Shown here: piece by piece, positions 1-6,894 of the stretch
How positions within the stretch are numbered: position 1 is the stretch's first letter
How the letters are laid out: every line of letters begins with the position of its first letter
Assembly: GCA_964638865.1 (NCBI GenBank)
Contig: CAZXBG010000173.1
Span: forward strand, 1-7,087
Direction: 5' to 3'
Origin: UBA7236 sp964638865
GTDB taxonomy: Bacteria; Bacteroidota; Bacteroidia; Chitinophagales; BACL12
Length of the DNA: 7,087 nt
Made by a program: the position numbers and the translations under genes
Notes under the pieces: model-generated
The model's database searches: none
What the model was told of the DNA's origin: nothing
The model's input: the letters and a program-made list of their open reading frames with translations, nothing else

Positions 1-563
1 ATAAATTTTTAGGCATGGGGATTCATGATGTTGAGGTGGATTTTAATTATATGTCTTCAGGAAAAAACACGTTATTTTTTGATAACGATGATAAGTCATT
101 AAATAATTGTTATGGCTGTCAAAGTGTTTCAAGCCCTGGTAACTACCATCGCTACGATATACAGGGCATTCATGATGGTATTCTTGATATGACATTGAGT
201 CTTGATTATCCTGGAGCTTATGAAGTAACAGTATCTCCGAACTCTGTTGGCTTTTTTCAGCTTCAGATAGTTTGGTGGGAACCACTAAAGGAATCTGTGA
301 TTAAGCAGCATGAAAACTCTATCAATATTTACCCAAATCCTACAGCAGCTAATTTCAAAGTGCAGAGTAGTATTTCCGGATTATTAGAAGGCATCCCTTT
401 AAATATTGAAGTATTTTCTATTTCAGGTATTTCTCTTTTAAAAACAATTGTGCATGAAAATCAGGATATTAATATTTCAGTATTACCATCAGGTATTTAT
501 TTTATTACAATTAAAAGCGATGAAGGCATAGACATAACTAAGCAATTAATTAAAACAGAATGA
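1..563 (+). CDS. T9SS-secreted protein, 3' fragment (5' end outside window)
   Basis: The reading frame is already open at the left edge (codons from base 3) with no stop before the first ATG at 15, so this is the C-terminal part of a longer protein. The visible part has two regions. Roughly the first 95 residues are a beta-rich domain with two GIHD motifs (codons near 21 and 165), a CYGC pair and a WW before the linker. I do not recognise a family for it. From about base 318 a type A T9SS sorting domain follows: INIYPNPT, then strands around SISGISLL and SGIYFITI, ending in KQLIKTE. Such domains send a Sec-exported protein through the outer membrane, after which they are cleaved or anchored to lipopolysaccharide. 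The stop overlaps a possible start of the next gene (ATGA at 560-563), suggesting co-transcription and coupled translation. The sorting domain is secure; the function of the rest is unknown. Confidence 0.85.
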   Translation, partial: KFLGMGIHDVEVDFNYMSSGKNTLFFDNDDKSLNNCYGCQSVSSPGNYHRYDIQGIHDGILDMTLSLDYPGAYEVTVSPNSVGFFQLQIVWWEPLKESVIKQHENSINIYPNPTAANFKVQSSISGLLEGIPLNIEVFSISGISLLKTIVHENQDINISVLPSGIYFITIKSDEGIDITKQLIKTE

Positions 564-565
564 TT

Positions 566-1429
566 ATGAAACGAAATAAATTTTTAATAAATGAATACTC
601 CGCAGCAGCCGGAGTATTCATTTTTCTAGGTAACATTTCAGATGCACAAGTAGTTTATGTAGATTTAGAACCTGATGCAGTTTACGATTTTGGTGAAGTA
701 GATTTTGATATTGATAATAATGGAATTCAGGATTTTAGAATTTTGAAGGAGACCTTTCATACATTTGATTCCTATTTTTTAAGTGCTCATTTATTAAAAA
801 TATGGGAAGTTGGGACGAGTAATCTAAGTAACTCAGTTATTGGGATACCTACTCAAATAGCATTTACTCTTTACACAGGTTTTCTTATTAATGAATCTGC
901 ATTCTTTAATGATGGTTTTTTCAATATGGCCGGGAAGCGTCAGGAGGTTTCATACACTTCGGCTTTACCAATCGGGCCTTGGACTTATCACTCAGGTTTA
1001 TGGAATGAAATCCCTAACGAAGATCGTTATCTTGGCATAAAATTTATCGATGAAGAGGATTGCATTCATTATGGTTGGATGAGATGCTCATTTACAGATT
1101 CAGTGGAAACCATTCATATAAAAGATTATGCGTATAACACCGAGTGCGGAAAAGGACTTTATGCAGGTGAATTGATAAGTGGAATTGACGAAACGAATAA
1201 TGACATTGGAGTAGTTGTTTATAGCTTTAATAAAACAATTTATCTTCATCTAGATGAAATTACCGGAATACAATTAATTATTTCAGATTTAACCGGAAAG
1301 CAATTAATTAAAAAAGAATTACTAATAAAAAACGATAAAATTGATATGCAAAATTATCCAGCAGGCATATATTTAGTAACATTGTTAAATAATACAAATC
1401 GCTTTGACAAAAAGGTTTTCATCGAGTAA
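566..1429 (+). CDS. Secreted protein with Ca-binding-like loop and divergent T9SS tail (paralogue of the gene at 4462)
   Basis: A 287-aa protein. I chose ATG 566 (MKRNKF, a good Sec n-region); ATG 560, overlapping the upstream stop as ATGA, is equally possible and adds two residues. A signal peptide runs to about residue 27, with cleavage expected before QVVYVD. A DxDxNGxxD loop (residues 48-56) resembles a calcium-binding loop. A conserved central block has YLGIKF, YGWMRC, IKDYAY and AGE. The last 75 residues form a sorting-type domain in which the usual YPNP opening is replaced by VVYSFNKTIYLHL; it ends in AGIYLVTL and a short basic strand. The same order of motifs occurs in the gene at 4462, so the two are paralogues. 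The family looks like extracellular beta proteins common in Bacteroidota, but I know no function for it. The signal-peptide region contains a perfect hairpin (589-623). The stop lies 17 nt before inverted-repeat site A. Confidence 0.85.
   Translation: MKRNKFLINEYSAAAGVFIFLGNISDAQVVYVDLEPDAVYDFGEVDFDIDNNGIQDFRILKETFHTFDSYFLSAHLLKIWEVGTSNLSNSVIGIPTQIAFTLYTGFLINESAFFNDGFFNMAGKRQEVSYTSALPIGPWTYHSGLWNEIPNEDRYLGIKFIDEEDCIHYGWMRCSFTDSVETIHIKDYAYNTECGKGLYAGELISGIDETNNDIGVVVYSFNKTIYLHLDEITGIQLIISDLTGKQLIKKELLIKNDKIDMQNYPAGIYLVTLLNNTNRFDKKVFIE
589..623 (+). promoter_or_regulatory. Perfect 14-bp hairpin inside the signal-peptide coding region
   Basis: Bases 589-602 are the exact reverse complement of 610-623, with a 7-nt loop (CAGCAGC). 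The stem starts 25 nt after the upstream T9SS gene's stop and 24 nt into the downstream gene. T residues at 621-625 overlap and follow its 3' arm, so it resembles an intrinsic terminator or 3'-end stabiliser for the upstream gene that is also read as codons for residues 8-20 of the next protein. It could instead limit translation of the downstream gene. The pairing is seen directly; the role is inferred. Confidence 0.6.
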
Positions 1430-1446
1430 GTCGCTTGAACCACTGG

Positions 1447-1578
1447 TTATAACAAAAGCTTTGCAAAATGGCGGTGTGAATCGTAAACCATAAATTTATA
1501 TTTTCAATTGATAATTTTAGCAACCATGCAATATTTCGCTTCTGTGCCGCCACTTCGCAAAGCTTCTAACCGTTATAG
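1447..1578 (+). repeat. Inverted-repeat site A, attC-like (132 bp)
   Basis: The ends are TTATAAC (1447-1453) and GTTATAG (1572-1578), which pair as outer boxes. Inside them 1456-1474 pairs with 1547-1565, 17 of 19 positions exact. Both mismatches are A opposite C on this strand and so G.T wobbles on the bottom strand. Between outer and inner boxes the spacers are unequal (AA and CTAACC-like), giving an internal loop. The central region of about 70 bases is AT-rich and shares CAACCATGCA and TATTTCGCTTC with site B. Outer AAC/GTT triplets, two paired boxes, a spacer loop and a long variable tip are the layout of integron attC sites. The extended 7-mers do not fit the classical RYYYAAC/GTTRRRY consensus exactly. 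A REP- or MITE-like dispersed repeat is the alternative. Confidence 0.75.
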
Positions 1579-1581
1579 GAT

Positions 1582-1725
1582 ATGGTCTATCAAGTTCACA
1601 AAACTAAAACGAAGGTCGACAAATTCACAATTTGGTCGGTTAATCGTCTGAATAAGCGGAGACGACGGCAAGGTAATTTAAAGTGTGAGCATCAGAATTT
1701 CGAACTATTTTGTTTTTTTTCTTAA
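1582..1725 (+). CDS. Possible 47-aa ORF or remnant gene head after site A
   Basis: An ATG 3 nt beyond site A opens a 47-codon frame ending at TAA 1723-1725. The product is basic (for example a KRRRRQ run near residue 31) and resembles no family I know. It occupies the place where sites B and C have a gene start, so it may be the leftover head of a cassette gene replaced by the downstream glycosidase. It may equally be untranslated leader of that gene. The 1579-1741 stretch holds no other gene I can support. Confidence 0.2.
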   Translation: MVYQVHKTKTKVDKFTIWSVNRLNKRRRRQGNLKCEHQNFELFCFFS

Positions 1726-1741
1726 CTTTAAATCCATTCAA

Positions 1742-4453
1742 ATGAAAAACTCTAATTACCATAACAAACATTTTTGGAAGTTTCTTTACTTTACCGGCGC
1801 ACTGTTCCTATTTACTTACATAACTGGAAACAGTAAAACAAGTAATATAATCATATCAAATTTTGTTAATGATATGTTTAATCCTACTGATACAATACCA
1901 CCTGACACCGCAGTTTACGAAGACGAATTTATAGAAGACACCATTATTTTCGCTGACGGGTTAGACACCATAATTGAATTTAACGACTCAACTTTTCCAG
2001 AAGACAGTTTAAGTGAATTTATGCGCGACATTTTTACTGCAGGCCCTCACGATATATTAATAAAATTTGGCGGTGTTTCAAAAACAATAAATCGTGGACA
2101 TTTTGGCGTCCATGTTGGAGGAATGTTCGACAATTCTACTTTACCAAACGACGGAACAAGTGACTATGCCTGGCAATGGTTAATTGACCTTGCTCCTGAT
2201 GTATTGCGTTTTCCAAGTGGTTCCTACAGTAAATTTATGCACTTATTGCATAATACAGATGGAACTGATGCAATAGGTTACGGGTATGATATTTATGAAA
2301 TTGCCCGCTATTTTGATTGGACAGACGACACACTGGATTTTAATTATTATGCGCTCGATTCAGTTGAAATTGATCATATATTAAATGACACCACCCAACT
2401 TGAAGAATGGATAAATGAAAATCATACAGACCATTTTGACAATTTTCGGGACAAATGGTTTTCTCAACAATGTGTAACATCCCGATATATTGATGACTTT
2501 ATAGACTTGGTTAATCAATTAGATTCAGCATATCCCGGCAGACCGACAACAAAAGTAATTTTAGACCTCAATATTTTAAGCGAAACGGCAACCGAATGCA
2601 GGGCAATAGCCGACTATCTTAGAGCACATGATGTAAACGTAGTTGGCGTTGAAATGGGTAATGAAACATATGCTGATTTTTTTTGTGATGCTATGGAGTT
2701 TCAAGTTTTTAATGATTACTTCAACTTTATTCAGGGAGATACCGCTTCTTTTAGTTCAACATTATTAAATGAAGTTTTCACTGAAGATGTAAAAACCGAC
2801 CATGACTTTATTACTAAGTTTAAAACAGGCGGGGGATTTAATTACAAAATAGGTGTTTGCGGAATGCCACTTGAACAAGGTTTTGCATTTAAGTTAGATG
2901 GTGAAGCAAGTGAAACCTGCGCCGAAACAGCGGAATGGAATTCCTCACTCAGAAGTCATTACAAAGAGAAAGTTTCGGGGTCATCCAAATATAAATTTGA
3001 TGCGGTAATCATGCACACTTATTATGAGGTGACAAATTGGGAAATTATCCCGATTAATGGTATAGAACCTGTAACAGCTTGTGGTGGAACCGAAGACATG
3101 TGGCAGTTTGATAGTTATGATGTAAGGCTGCGACCTGCATTTGATACAATTATAGGTTTAGGTAATAAAATGGGCAATTTCAAATGGTTTTTAAACAAAT
3201 CAGACACCATTTCATTCAAAGCTTCATTTAAGGAATTCAACGACTATTTTAATTTTGATCTCCCGGCTGATTCGGCGTTTAAAAAAGACTTGTGGGTTAC
3301 GGAATGGAACCTGAAAGATTTTAGGAATGGACTTGATAATCAATTGGACACCACTGACAATGCAGACCCCTATAAAGTTGAAATTTATTCCAATGGAATT
3401 ACACATGGTCATATATATTTTCATTGGTGGCTTAAAAATATCAAAATTAATTTTGATGGCGCCTTCCGACAGAACTTCTTTACCTATGCTACAGTTCAGA
3501 ATTATGCCGGCGGAACCTCAACTGATTTGATTTCACTCAGCGATGGGATAGAACGCGATTATTATAACAAAAACGAATGTCCATATGATAATGACTGCGC
3601 TGAACCTTTAAATTGCATTTATGATGATAAATTTGATAAAAGAAATTATCATATTCGCCGCACCACCTATTTTGTAACTTACTTACTTAGTACAATCAAT
3701 AAAAACAATCTAAAGTATTTGCCTTCTACATTTACTTTAGCAAAGGGGAATGTGAATATTCAGCCGACAGTATTTATTGATCCAAATAAAGAATTTGTAT
3801 ATGTGTTTTTCGATAATATGAAAGATACGATACAAAATATTATTTTAGATCCGGATAATTTGGTAACCTTCTTTCCGGGTAAGGCTTATGTAGATTTAGG
3901 GGTAGCTACTGTTACCTATCTCCAGGGTAAGCAACTATATTCCAACTCCGGCAAAGGAGCAATTTTTGATGACGAATTTATAAATACCTGTTATGCAACC
4001 AATGACCACCCTTTTGAAATAACGCCAACTACTGAGGCGGGACTGGATTCCGTAATTAGAACCATGGTGAACATTCCAAATTGCTCCGGTAGCGGATATG
4101 TTAATGGTTGTTTGTCAGCACTCCCCTATACGATTGGGTATTTTAAAATTCCACTCATTCCTGTTGAAGACCCATTTAGAGCTGACAATAATGAATCAGA
4201 TTATGAAATAGCTATTTACCCAAATCCAACTTCAACTGCATTTGGTGTTAAACAATTTAATGTAAATACAATTACCGCCAATTCAGAATTAAGCATTATC
4301 ATTTTAAGTATGGATGGACAAGTTGTTCATTTCACAAACACATTAGCCAATAGGCCAATTTATGTTGCTGATTTGGCAGCCGGTTGTTATCAAGTAATTA
4401 TTAAGGATAGCAACAGTAATTTATTTTATAAAAAACTGATTAAAACAGAATAA
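1742..4453 (+). CDS. Secreted GH-A-type glycosidase with T9SS sorting domain
   Basis: A 903-aa protein. ATG 1742 is preferred to an in-frame GTG at 1685 because it puts a basic n-region just before a hydrophobic stretch (residues 14-28), forming a signal peptide. Residues 49-96 are a strongly acidic, D/T-rich linker. From about 105 a TIM-barrel glycosidase begins, with LRFPSG at 155-160 (compare the R-[FY]-P-G strand of GH51 and GH39-like enzymes). The likely acid/base is Glu308 in VEMGNE and the likely nucleophile is Glu521 in WVTEWN; Asn-Glu on strand 4 and a Glu on strand 7 define clan GH-A retaining enzymes. A beta domain follows the barrel, then a type A sorting domain from about 820 (IAIYPNPT to CYQVIIKD, ending KKLIKTE). 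It probably cleaves a plant or algal glycan at the cell surface, perhaps as an arabinofuranosidase, but family and substrate are unsettled. The next gene starts 8 nt downstream, so they are probably co-transcribed. Confidence 0.85.
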   Translation: MKNSNYHNKHFWKFLYFTGALFLFTYITGNSKTSNIIISNFVNDMFNPTDTIPPDTAVYEDEFIEDTIIFADGLDTIIEFNDSTFPEDSLSEFMRDIFTAGPHDILIKFGGVSKTINRGHFGVHVGGMFDNSTLPNDGTSDYAWQWLIDLAPDVLRFPSGSYSKFMHLLHNTDGTDAIGYGYDIYEIARYFDWTDDTLDFNYYALDSVEIDHILNDTTQLEEWINENHTDHFDNFRDKWFSQQCVTSRYIDDFIDLVNQLDSAYPGRPTTKVILDLNILSETATECRAIADYLRAHDVNVVGVEMGNETYADFFCDAMEFQVFNDYFNFIQGDTASFSSTLLNEVFTEDVKTDHDFITKFKTGGGFNYKIGVCGMPLEQGFAFKLDGEASETCAETAEWNSSLRSHYKEKVSGSSKYKFDAVIMHTYYEVTNWEIIPINGIEPVTACGGTEDMWQFDSYDVRLRPAFDTIIGLGNKMGNFKWFLNKSDTISFKASFKEFNDYFNFDLPADSAFKKDLWVTEWNLKDFRNGLDNQLDTTDNADPYKVEIYSNGITHGHIYFHWWLKNIKINFDGAFRQNFFTYATVQNYAGGTSTDLISLSDGIERDYYNKNECPYDNDCAEPLNCIYDDKFDKRNYHIRRTTYFVTYLLSTINKNNLKYLPSTFTLAKGNVNIQPTVFIDPNKEFVYVFFDNMKDTIQNIILDPDNLVTFFPGKAYVDLGVATVTYLQGKQLYSNSGKGAIFDDEFINTCYATNDHPFEITPTTEAGLDSVIRTMVNIPNCSGSGYVNGCLSALPYTIGYFKIPLIPVEDPFRADNNESDYEIAIYPNPTSTAFGVKQFNVNTITANSELSIIILSMDGQVVHFTNTLANRPIYVADLAAGCYQVIIKDSNSNLFYKKLIKTE

Positions 4454-4461
4454 ATAATAAA

Positions 4462-5361
4462 ATGAATACATTTTCCTTAAAAGCTTATGCCGCTTCTGCT
4501 ATCAGTTTCCTGACACTGCATCAGGAAACTGATAGCCAAGTGGTATATGTGGATATTGATCCGGACATAATATTAAATGAAGGAGGACAAACAGCTGAAC
4601 TAGACCTCGACCAAAATGGAACGGTAGATTTTTGGTTTCATAATAATTCGTTTACGTTTTATAGCGGTTCTGATTTATCATACAGGACAATGCAAAATAT
4701 TTTAGTAGGCCCTGAAACTGGGGAGAATTATATAGCAGGAAGACCAGATCAATATGGAACTGGGTATGGCGGTGTTTATACTAGATATTATCCATATGCG
4801 CTTGAAATTAGCACGAAAATTGATGCTAATCTTAATTTTGATAATTATGAGCTACAGATTTTGGCATTAATGTCAATTCGGACTGACGAAGGTGATTACA
4901 TTGCAAATGACGGATTTTGGTTCATACAATTGGGGGATATTACACTTGATCATTATCTAGGAATAAAATTTAATTCTGGGGAAATTGATAACTCATACGG
5001 ATGGATCCGATGTGATGTTAAAGATGAAGGCAGGACATTAATAATTAAAGATTATGCCTATGAAACTACTCCTGACTATCCAATAATAGCAGGTGACACA
5101 CTGCATTATGTTGAAATAATTGACTCATTGTCAGCTAGCCCTATTCAAATTTATAGTTTCAATGAAACCTTGTATATAAATTTAAAGGACAGCGCAATGA
5201 CAAAAATAACAATAACAAATTTAGCTGGACAAAATATTTTAAGTATTGAAACAACTGAAATATCAAACACAATTGACTTGACAAAAGTTGCTCACGGAAT
5301 CTATATTGTTACAGCAGAATTTAAGGGTGCGTTTTATTCTGCGAAAATAATAATACAATAG
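4462..5361 (+). CDS. Secreted protein with Ca-binding-like loop and divergent T9SS tail (paralogue of the gene at 566)
   Basis: A 299-aa protein starting 8 nt after the glycosidase stop. Residues 1-25 form a short signal peptide (one Lys, hydrophobic AYAASAISFLTL, then a polar HQETDS end), followed by QVVYVD. The 19 residues up to and including that Q align without gaps with the paralogue at 566. It has the same DxDxNGxxD loop (48-56), YLGIKF, YGWIRC, IKDYAY and AGD, and a C-terminal domain opening with IQIYSFNETLYINL and closing with HGIYIVTAEFKG. The tail is a non-canonical T9SS-type domain lacking YPNP. Function unknown; each copy sits directly behind a T9SS-targeted gene and directly before an inverted-repeat site, suggesting the pair was duplicated or acquired as a unit. 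A perfect 16-bp hairpin (4498-4536) underlies the second half of the signal peptide. The stop is 14 nt before site B. Confidence 0.85.
   Translation: MNTFSLKAYAASAISFLTLHQETDSQVVYVDIDPDIILNEGGQTAELDLDQNGTVDFWFHNNSFTFYSGSDLSYRTMQNILVGPETGENYIAGRPDQYGTGYGGVYTRYYPYALEISTKIDANLNFDNYELQILALMSIRTDEGDYIANDGFWFIQLGDITLDHYLGIKFNSGEIDNSYGWIRCDVKDEGRTLIIKDYAYETTPDYPIIAGDTLHYVEIIDSLSASPIQIYSFNETLYINLKDSAMTKITITNLAGQNILSIETTEISNTIDLTKVAHGIYIVTAEFKGAFYSAKIIIQ
4498..4536 (+). promoter_or_regulatory. Perfect 16-bp hairpin inside the signal-peptide coding region
   Basis: Bases 4498-4513 are the exact reverse complement of 4521-4536 with a 7-nt loop (CACTGCA). It encodes residues 13-25 of the secreted protein, ending just before the QVVYVD codons. 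It begins 44 nt after the glycosidase stop. No T-tract follows, so a classical intrinsic terminator is less likely than an mRNA-stabilising or translation-limiting structure. Stem sequence is unrelated to that of the hairpin at 589-623, but loop length and gene context match. Confidence 0.6.
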
Positions 5362-5375
5362 CAACCGACCACATC

Positions 5376-5507
5376 CTATAACAAAAGCTTTGCAAAATGG
5401 CTGCGTGAATATTAAACTTAAAATTTTTATTTTCAAACAATAATTTTGCCAACCATGCACTATTTCGCTTCGAATGCCGCCACTTCGCAAAGCTTCGAAC
5501 GTTATAG
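5376..5507 (+). repeat. Inverted-repeat site B, attC-like (132 bp)
   Basis: The ends CTATAAC (5376-5382) and GTTATAG (5501-5507) are exact reverse complements. The inner arm 5385-5400 pairs with 5480-5495 with two A/C mismatches at the same places as in site A, again wobbles on the bottom strand. Length equals site A exactly, and both arms and much of the core (CAACCATGCA, TATTTCGCTTC) are shared. It begins 14 nt after one gene and ends 26 nt before the next ATG, as expected of a cassette boundary. Confidence 0.75.
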
Positions 5508-5533
5508 CCAATGGTAGAAAAACCGACACTACA

Positions 5534-6181
5534 ATGAAAATATCGACCATACACGGATATATCGACAGAAGAATTTTAATCAACTTCACAGCTGACCCAA
5601 AGGCAGTTGAGAAAATTATTCCGTTTCCTTTTAGACCAAAAATTTATAAAGACAAAGCTATCGTTGGAATTTGCCTAATCAGACTAAAAAGTATTAAACC
5701 AAAAGGACTTCCTGACTTTATTGGTGTAAGCTCTGAAAATGGTGCTCACAGAATTGCAGTTGAATGGGACGAAAACGGAGAGACGAAATCAGGAGTTTAC
5801 ATTCCTCGCAGAGACACTTCACTTAAACTAAACACTGCATCATTTGCTGGTCAAAATCAATCTGATGCCCACACTGATTTAATAGAACCTTGTAATGATT
5901 GCCCTCCACTTTGTAAAATCGGTCTTTTTGACATGAACGATGAATTAAGCATAAATATATTTCCAAATCCAACAGACGGGATAGTAAATTATAATATAAC
6001 AAATTCCACTGGCGAAGTACTACTACAAGTCTTCGACCTTAAGGGGAAATTACTATATAATAAAAATATTAACAAATCTGACGGGACATTAAATATTTCA
6101 AAATTCCCATCAGGGATATATTTATTTAAGTTAGCAGACAATTCTAATTCTACGTCCCACTTAATTCAAGTAAATAAGTAA
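5534..6181 (+). CDS. Chimeric ORF: N-terminal DUF2071 (YqjF-like) fragment joined to a T9SS sorting domain
   Basis: A 215-aa ORF. ATG 5534 is preferred to ATG 5474, which lies inside site B. Residues 1 to about 101 (MKISTIHGYIDRR to TSLKLNT) read as the first half of a DUF2071/YqjF-like protein, an acetoacetate-decarboxylase-like family normally about 230-250 aa and cytosolic. From about residue 102 the sequence changes to a polar linker with CNDCPPLC and then a canonical type A sorting domain (SINIFPNPT at 139-147, SGIYLFKL, ending QVNK). There is no signal peptide, so the sorting domain cannot be used for export, and the enzyme-like half lacks its C-terminal half. It is therefore probably a deletion or recombination product rather than a working gene, although the frame is intact. 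The family assignment is from memory of the N-terminal sequence; the junction lies near 5837-5855. Confidence 0.75.
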   Translation: MKISTIHGYIDRRILINFTADPKAVEKIIPFPFRPKIYKDKAIVGICLIRLKSIKPKGLPDFIGVSSENGAHRIAVEWDENGETKSGVYIPRRDTSLKLNTASFAGQNQSDAHTDLIEPCNDCPPLCKIGLFDMNDELSINIFPNPTDGIVNYNITNSTGEVLLQVFDLKGKLLYNKNINKSDGTLNISKFPSGIYLFKLADNSNSTSHLIQVNK

Positions 6182-6191
6182 TTTTTACCCA

Positions 6192-6228
6192 AAACACTAC
6201 GATATATATAAAATGTATCGTAGTGTTT
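6192..6228 (+). terminator. 13-bp perfect hairpin after the T9SS tail, probable terminator
   Basis: Bases 6192-6204 pair exactly with 6216-6228 around an 11-nt AT-rich loop (TATATAAAATG). It starts 10 nt after the stop of the chimeric ORF and ends in TTT followed by AT-rich sequence. A weak in-frame GTG (6223) that would extend the next gene lies inside the stem, which argues for the ATG at 6244. The stem is equally able to act on the other strand. Confidence 0.6.
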
Positions 6229-6243
6229 ATAATTCTATTTAAC

Positions 6244-6870
6244 ATGAAAAAAATAATATTCACTACAATATTTATAATTTACATATCAACATTAGTTGCA
6301 CAACCAAGCAATTCCTTTTCAATTAAAATTGGGGAAATAGCATTTACAGATTGGGGTAATAGGTATGGAATACATCCTACATTGTCTTATTCGCATTTGT
6401 ATTCAAATAAATTGAAATTGTCAACAGATTTAAATGGCTATTACTTTGAGCGATTAAATGAGTTTCTCAGTTTGCCACCTGTGGGTTTTGTTGAAAGCAA
6501 AATAGTAGTTGAAAGTAATTTTAAGTTTGGCCGTCAATTTAGTTCAGTTGATAACTTAAAAACAGCTGCTGGAACAGGATTATCATTAAGACTTCGTAGC
6601 GACAACATTATTGTCTCTTCAGGAGTAACTGGCGGAGGATTTCCTGAAACTATTTTAATTGGCTATGGAGGAATTGAGCTTGGTGTAGTCTTGTACTTTG
6701 AAAGCAATTATTTATTGACCGACAAATTTTCGTTGGGAATTTATACCCAAGCTAATTTATATTATCCATCAAATGATGGTACATCCTCTTATTGGGAGCA
6801 CAAAAGTCCAAGTACATTCAGTTTTGGTCTATCAACAAATTTTTATTTTGGAAAACATCAATTGGAATGA
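6244..6870 (+). CDS. Small outer-membrane beta-barrel-like protein
   Basis: A 208-aa protein. ATG 6244 gives a textbook signal peptide (MKK, hydrophobic IIFTTIFIIYIS, cleavage probably at LVAQ|PSN). The mature part is rich in alternating hydrophobic/polar strands with many Tyr, Phe and Gly residues (for example YSHLYSNKLKLSTDLNGYYF and the final FSFGLSTNFYFG), typical of small outer-membrane barrels of Bacteroidota. I recognise no specific family. There is no T9SS tail, as expected for an integral barrel. It lies 62 nt downstream of the chimeric ORF behind a terminator-like hairpin, so it may have its own promoter, but I see no convincing TAnnTTTG box. Its stop is 24 nt before site C. Confidence 0.75.
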   Translation: MKKIIFTTIFIIYISTLVAQPSNSFSIKIGEIAFTDWGNRYGIHPTLSYSHLYSNKLKLSTDLNGYYFERLNEFLSLPPVGFVESKIVVESNFKFGRQFSSVDNLKTAAGTGLSLRLRSDNIIVSSGVTGGGFPETILIGYGGIELGVVLYFESNYLLTDKFSLGIYTQANLYYPSNDGTSSYWEHKSPSTFSFGLSTNFYFGKHQLE

Positions 6871-6894
6871 TTAATTTCTACTTTAAACCACAGG

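Noticed and set aside
43..285. Antisense open frame within the first T9SS gene
   Set aside because: Fully inside a supported coding frame, with no domain or coherent signal of its own.
1447..1578. Site A as a plain rho-independent terminator
   Set aside because: The arms are separated by about 70 bases, no T-tract follows, and the same arms recur at two other loci with gene-independent sequence.
1702..1730. Possible Bacteroidota promoter (TAACTTTA at 1723 with a T-rich upstream part) before the glycosidase
   Set aside because: The -7 box deviates from TAnnTTTG and the upstream TTTG-like element is not clear; in such AT-rich sequence this occurs by chance.
1685..1741. GTG start extending the glycosidase by 19 residues
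   Set aside because: It would put 19 extra residues with their own hydrophobic stretch before the basic n-region; ATG 1742 gives a normal signal peptide.
5474..5533. ATG inside site B extending the DUF2071 chimera by 20 residues
   Set aside because: The extension is the translated arm of the inverted repeat; the family N-terminus (MKISTIHGYIDRR) begins at 5534.
5263..5589. Antisense open frame crossing site B
   Set aside because: It overlaps the end of one gene, the repeat and the start of the next, and its product has no recognisable domain; it is a shadow of AT-rich sequence.
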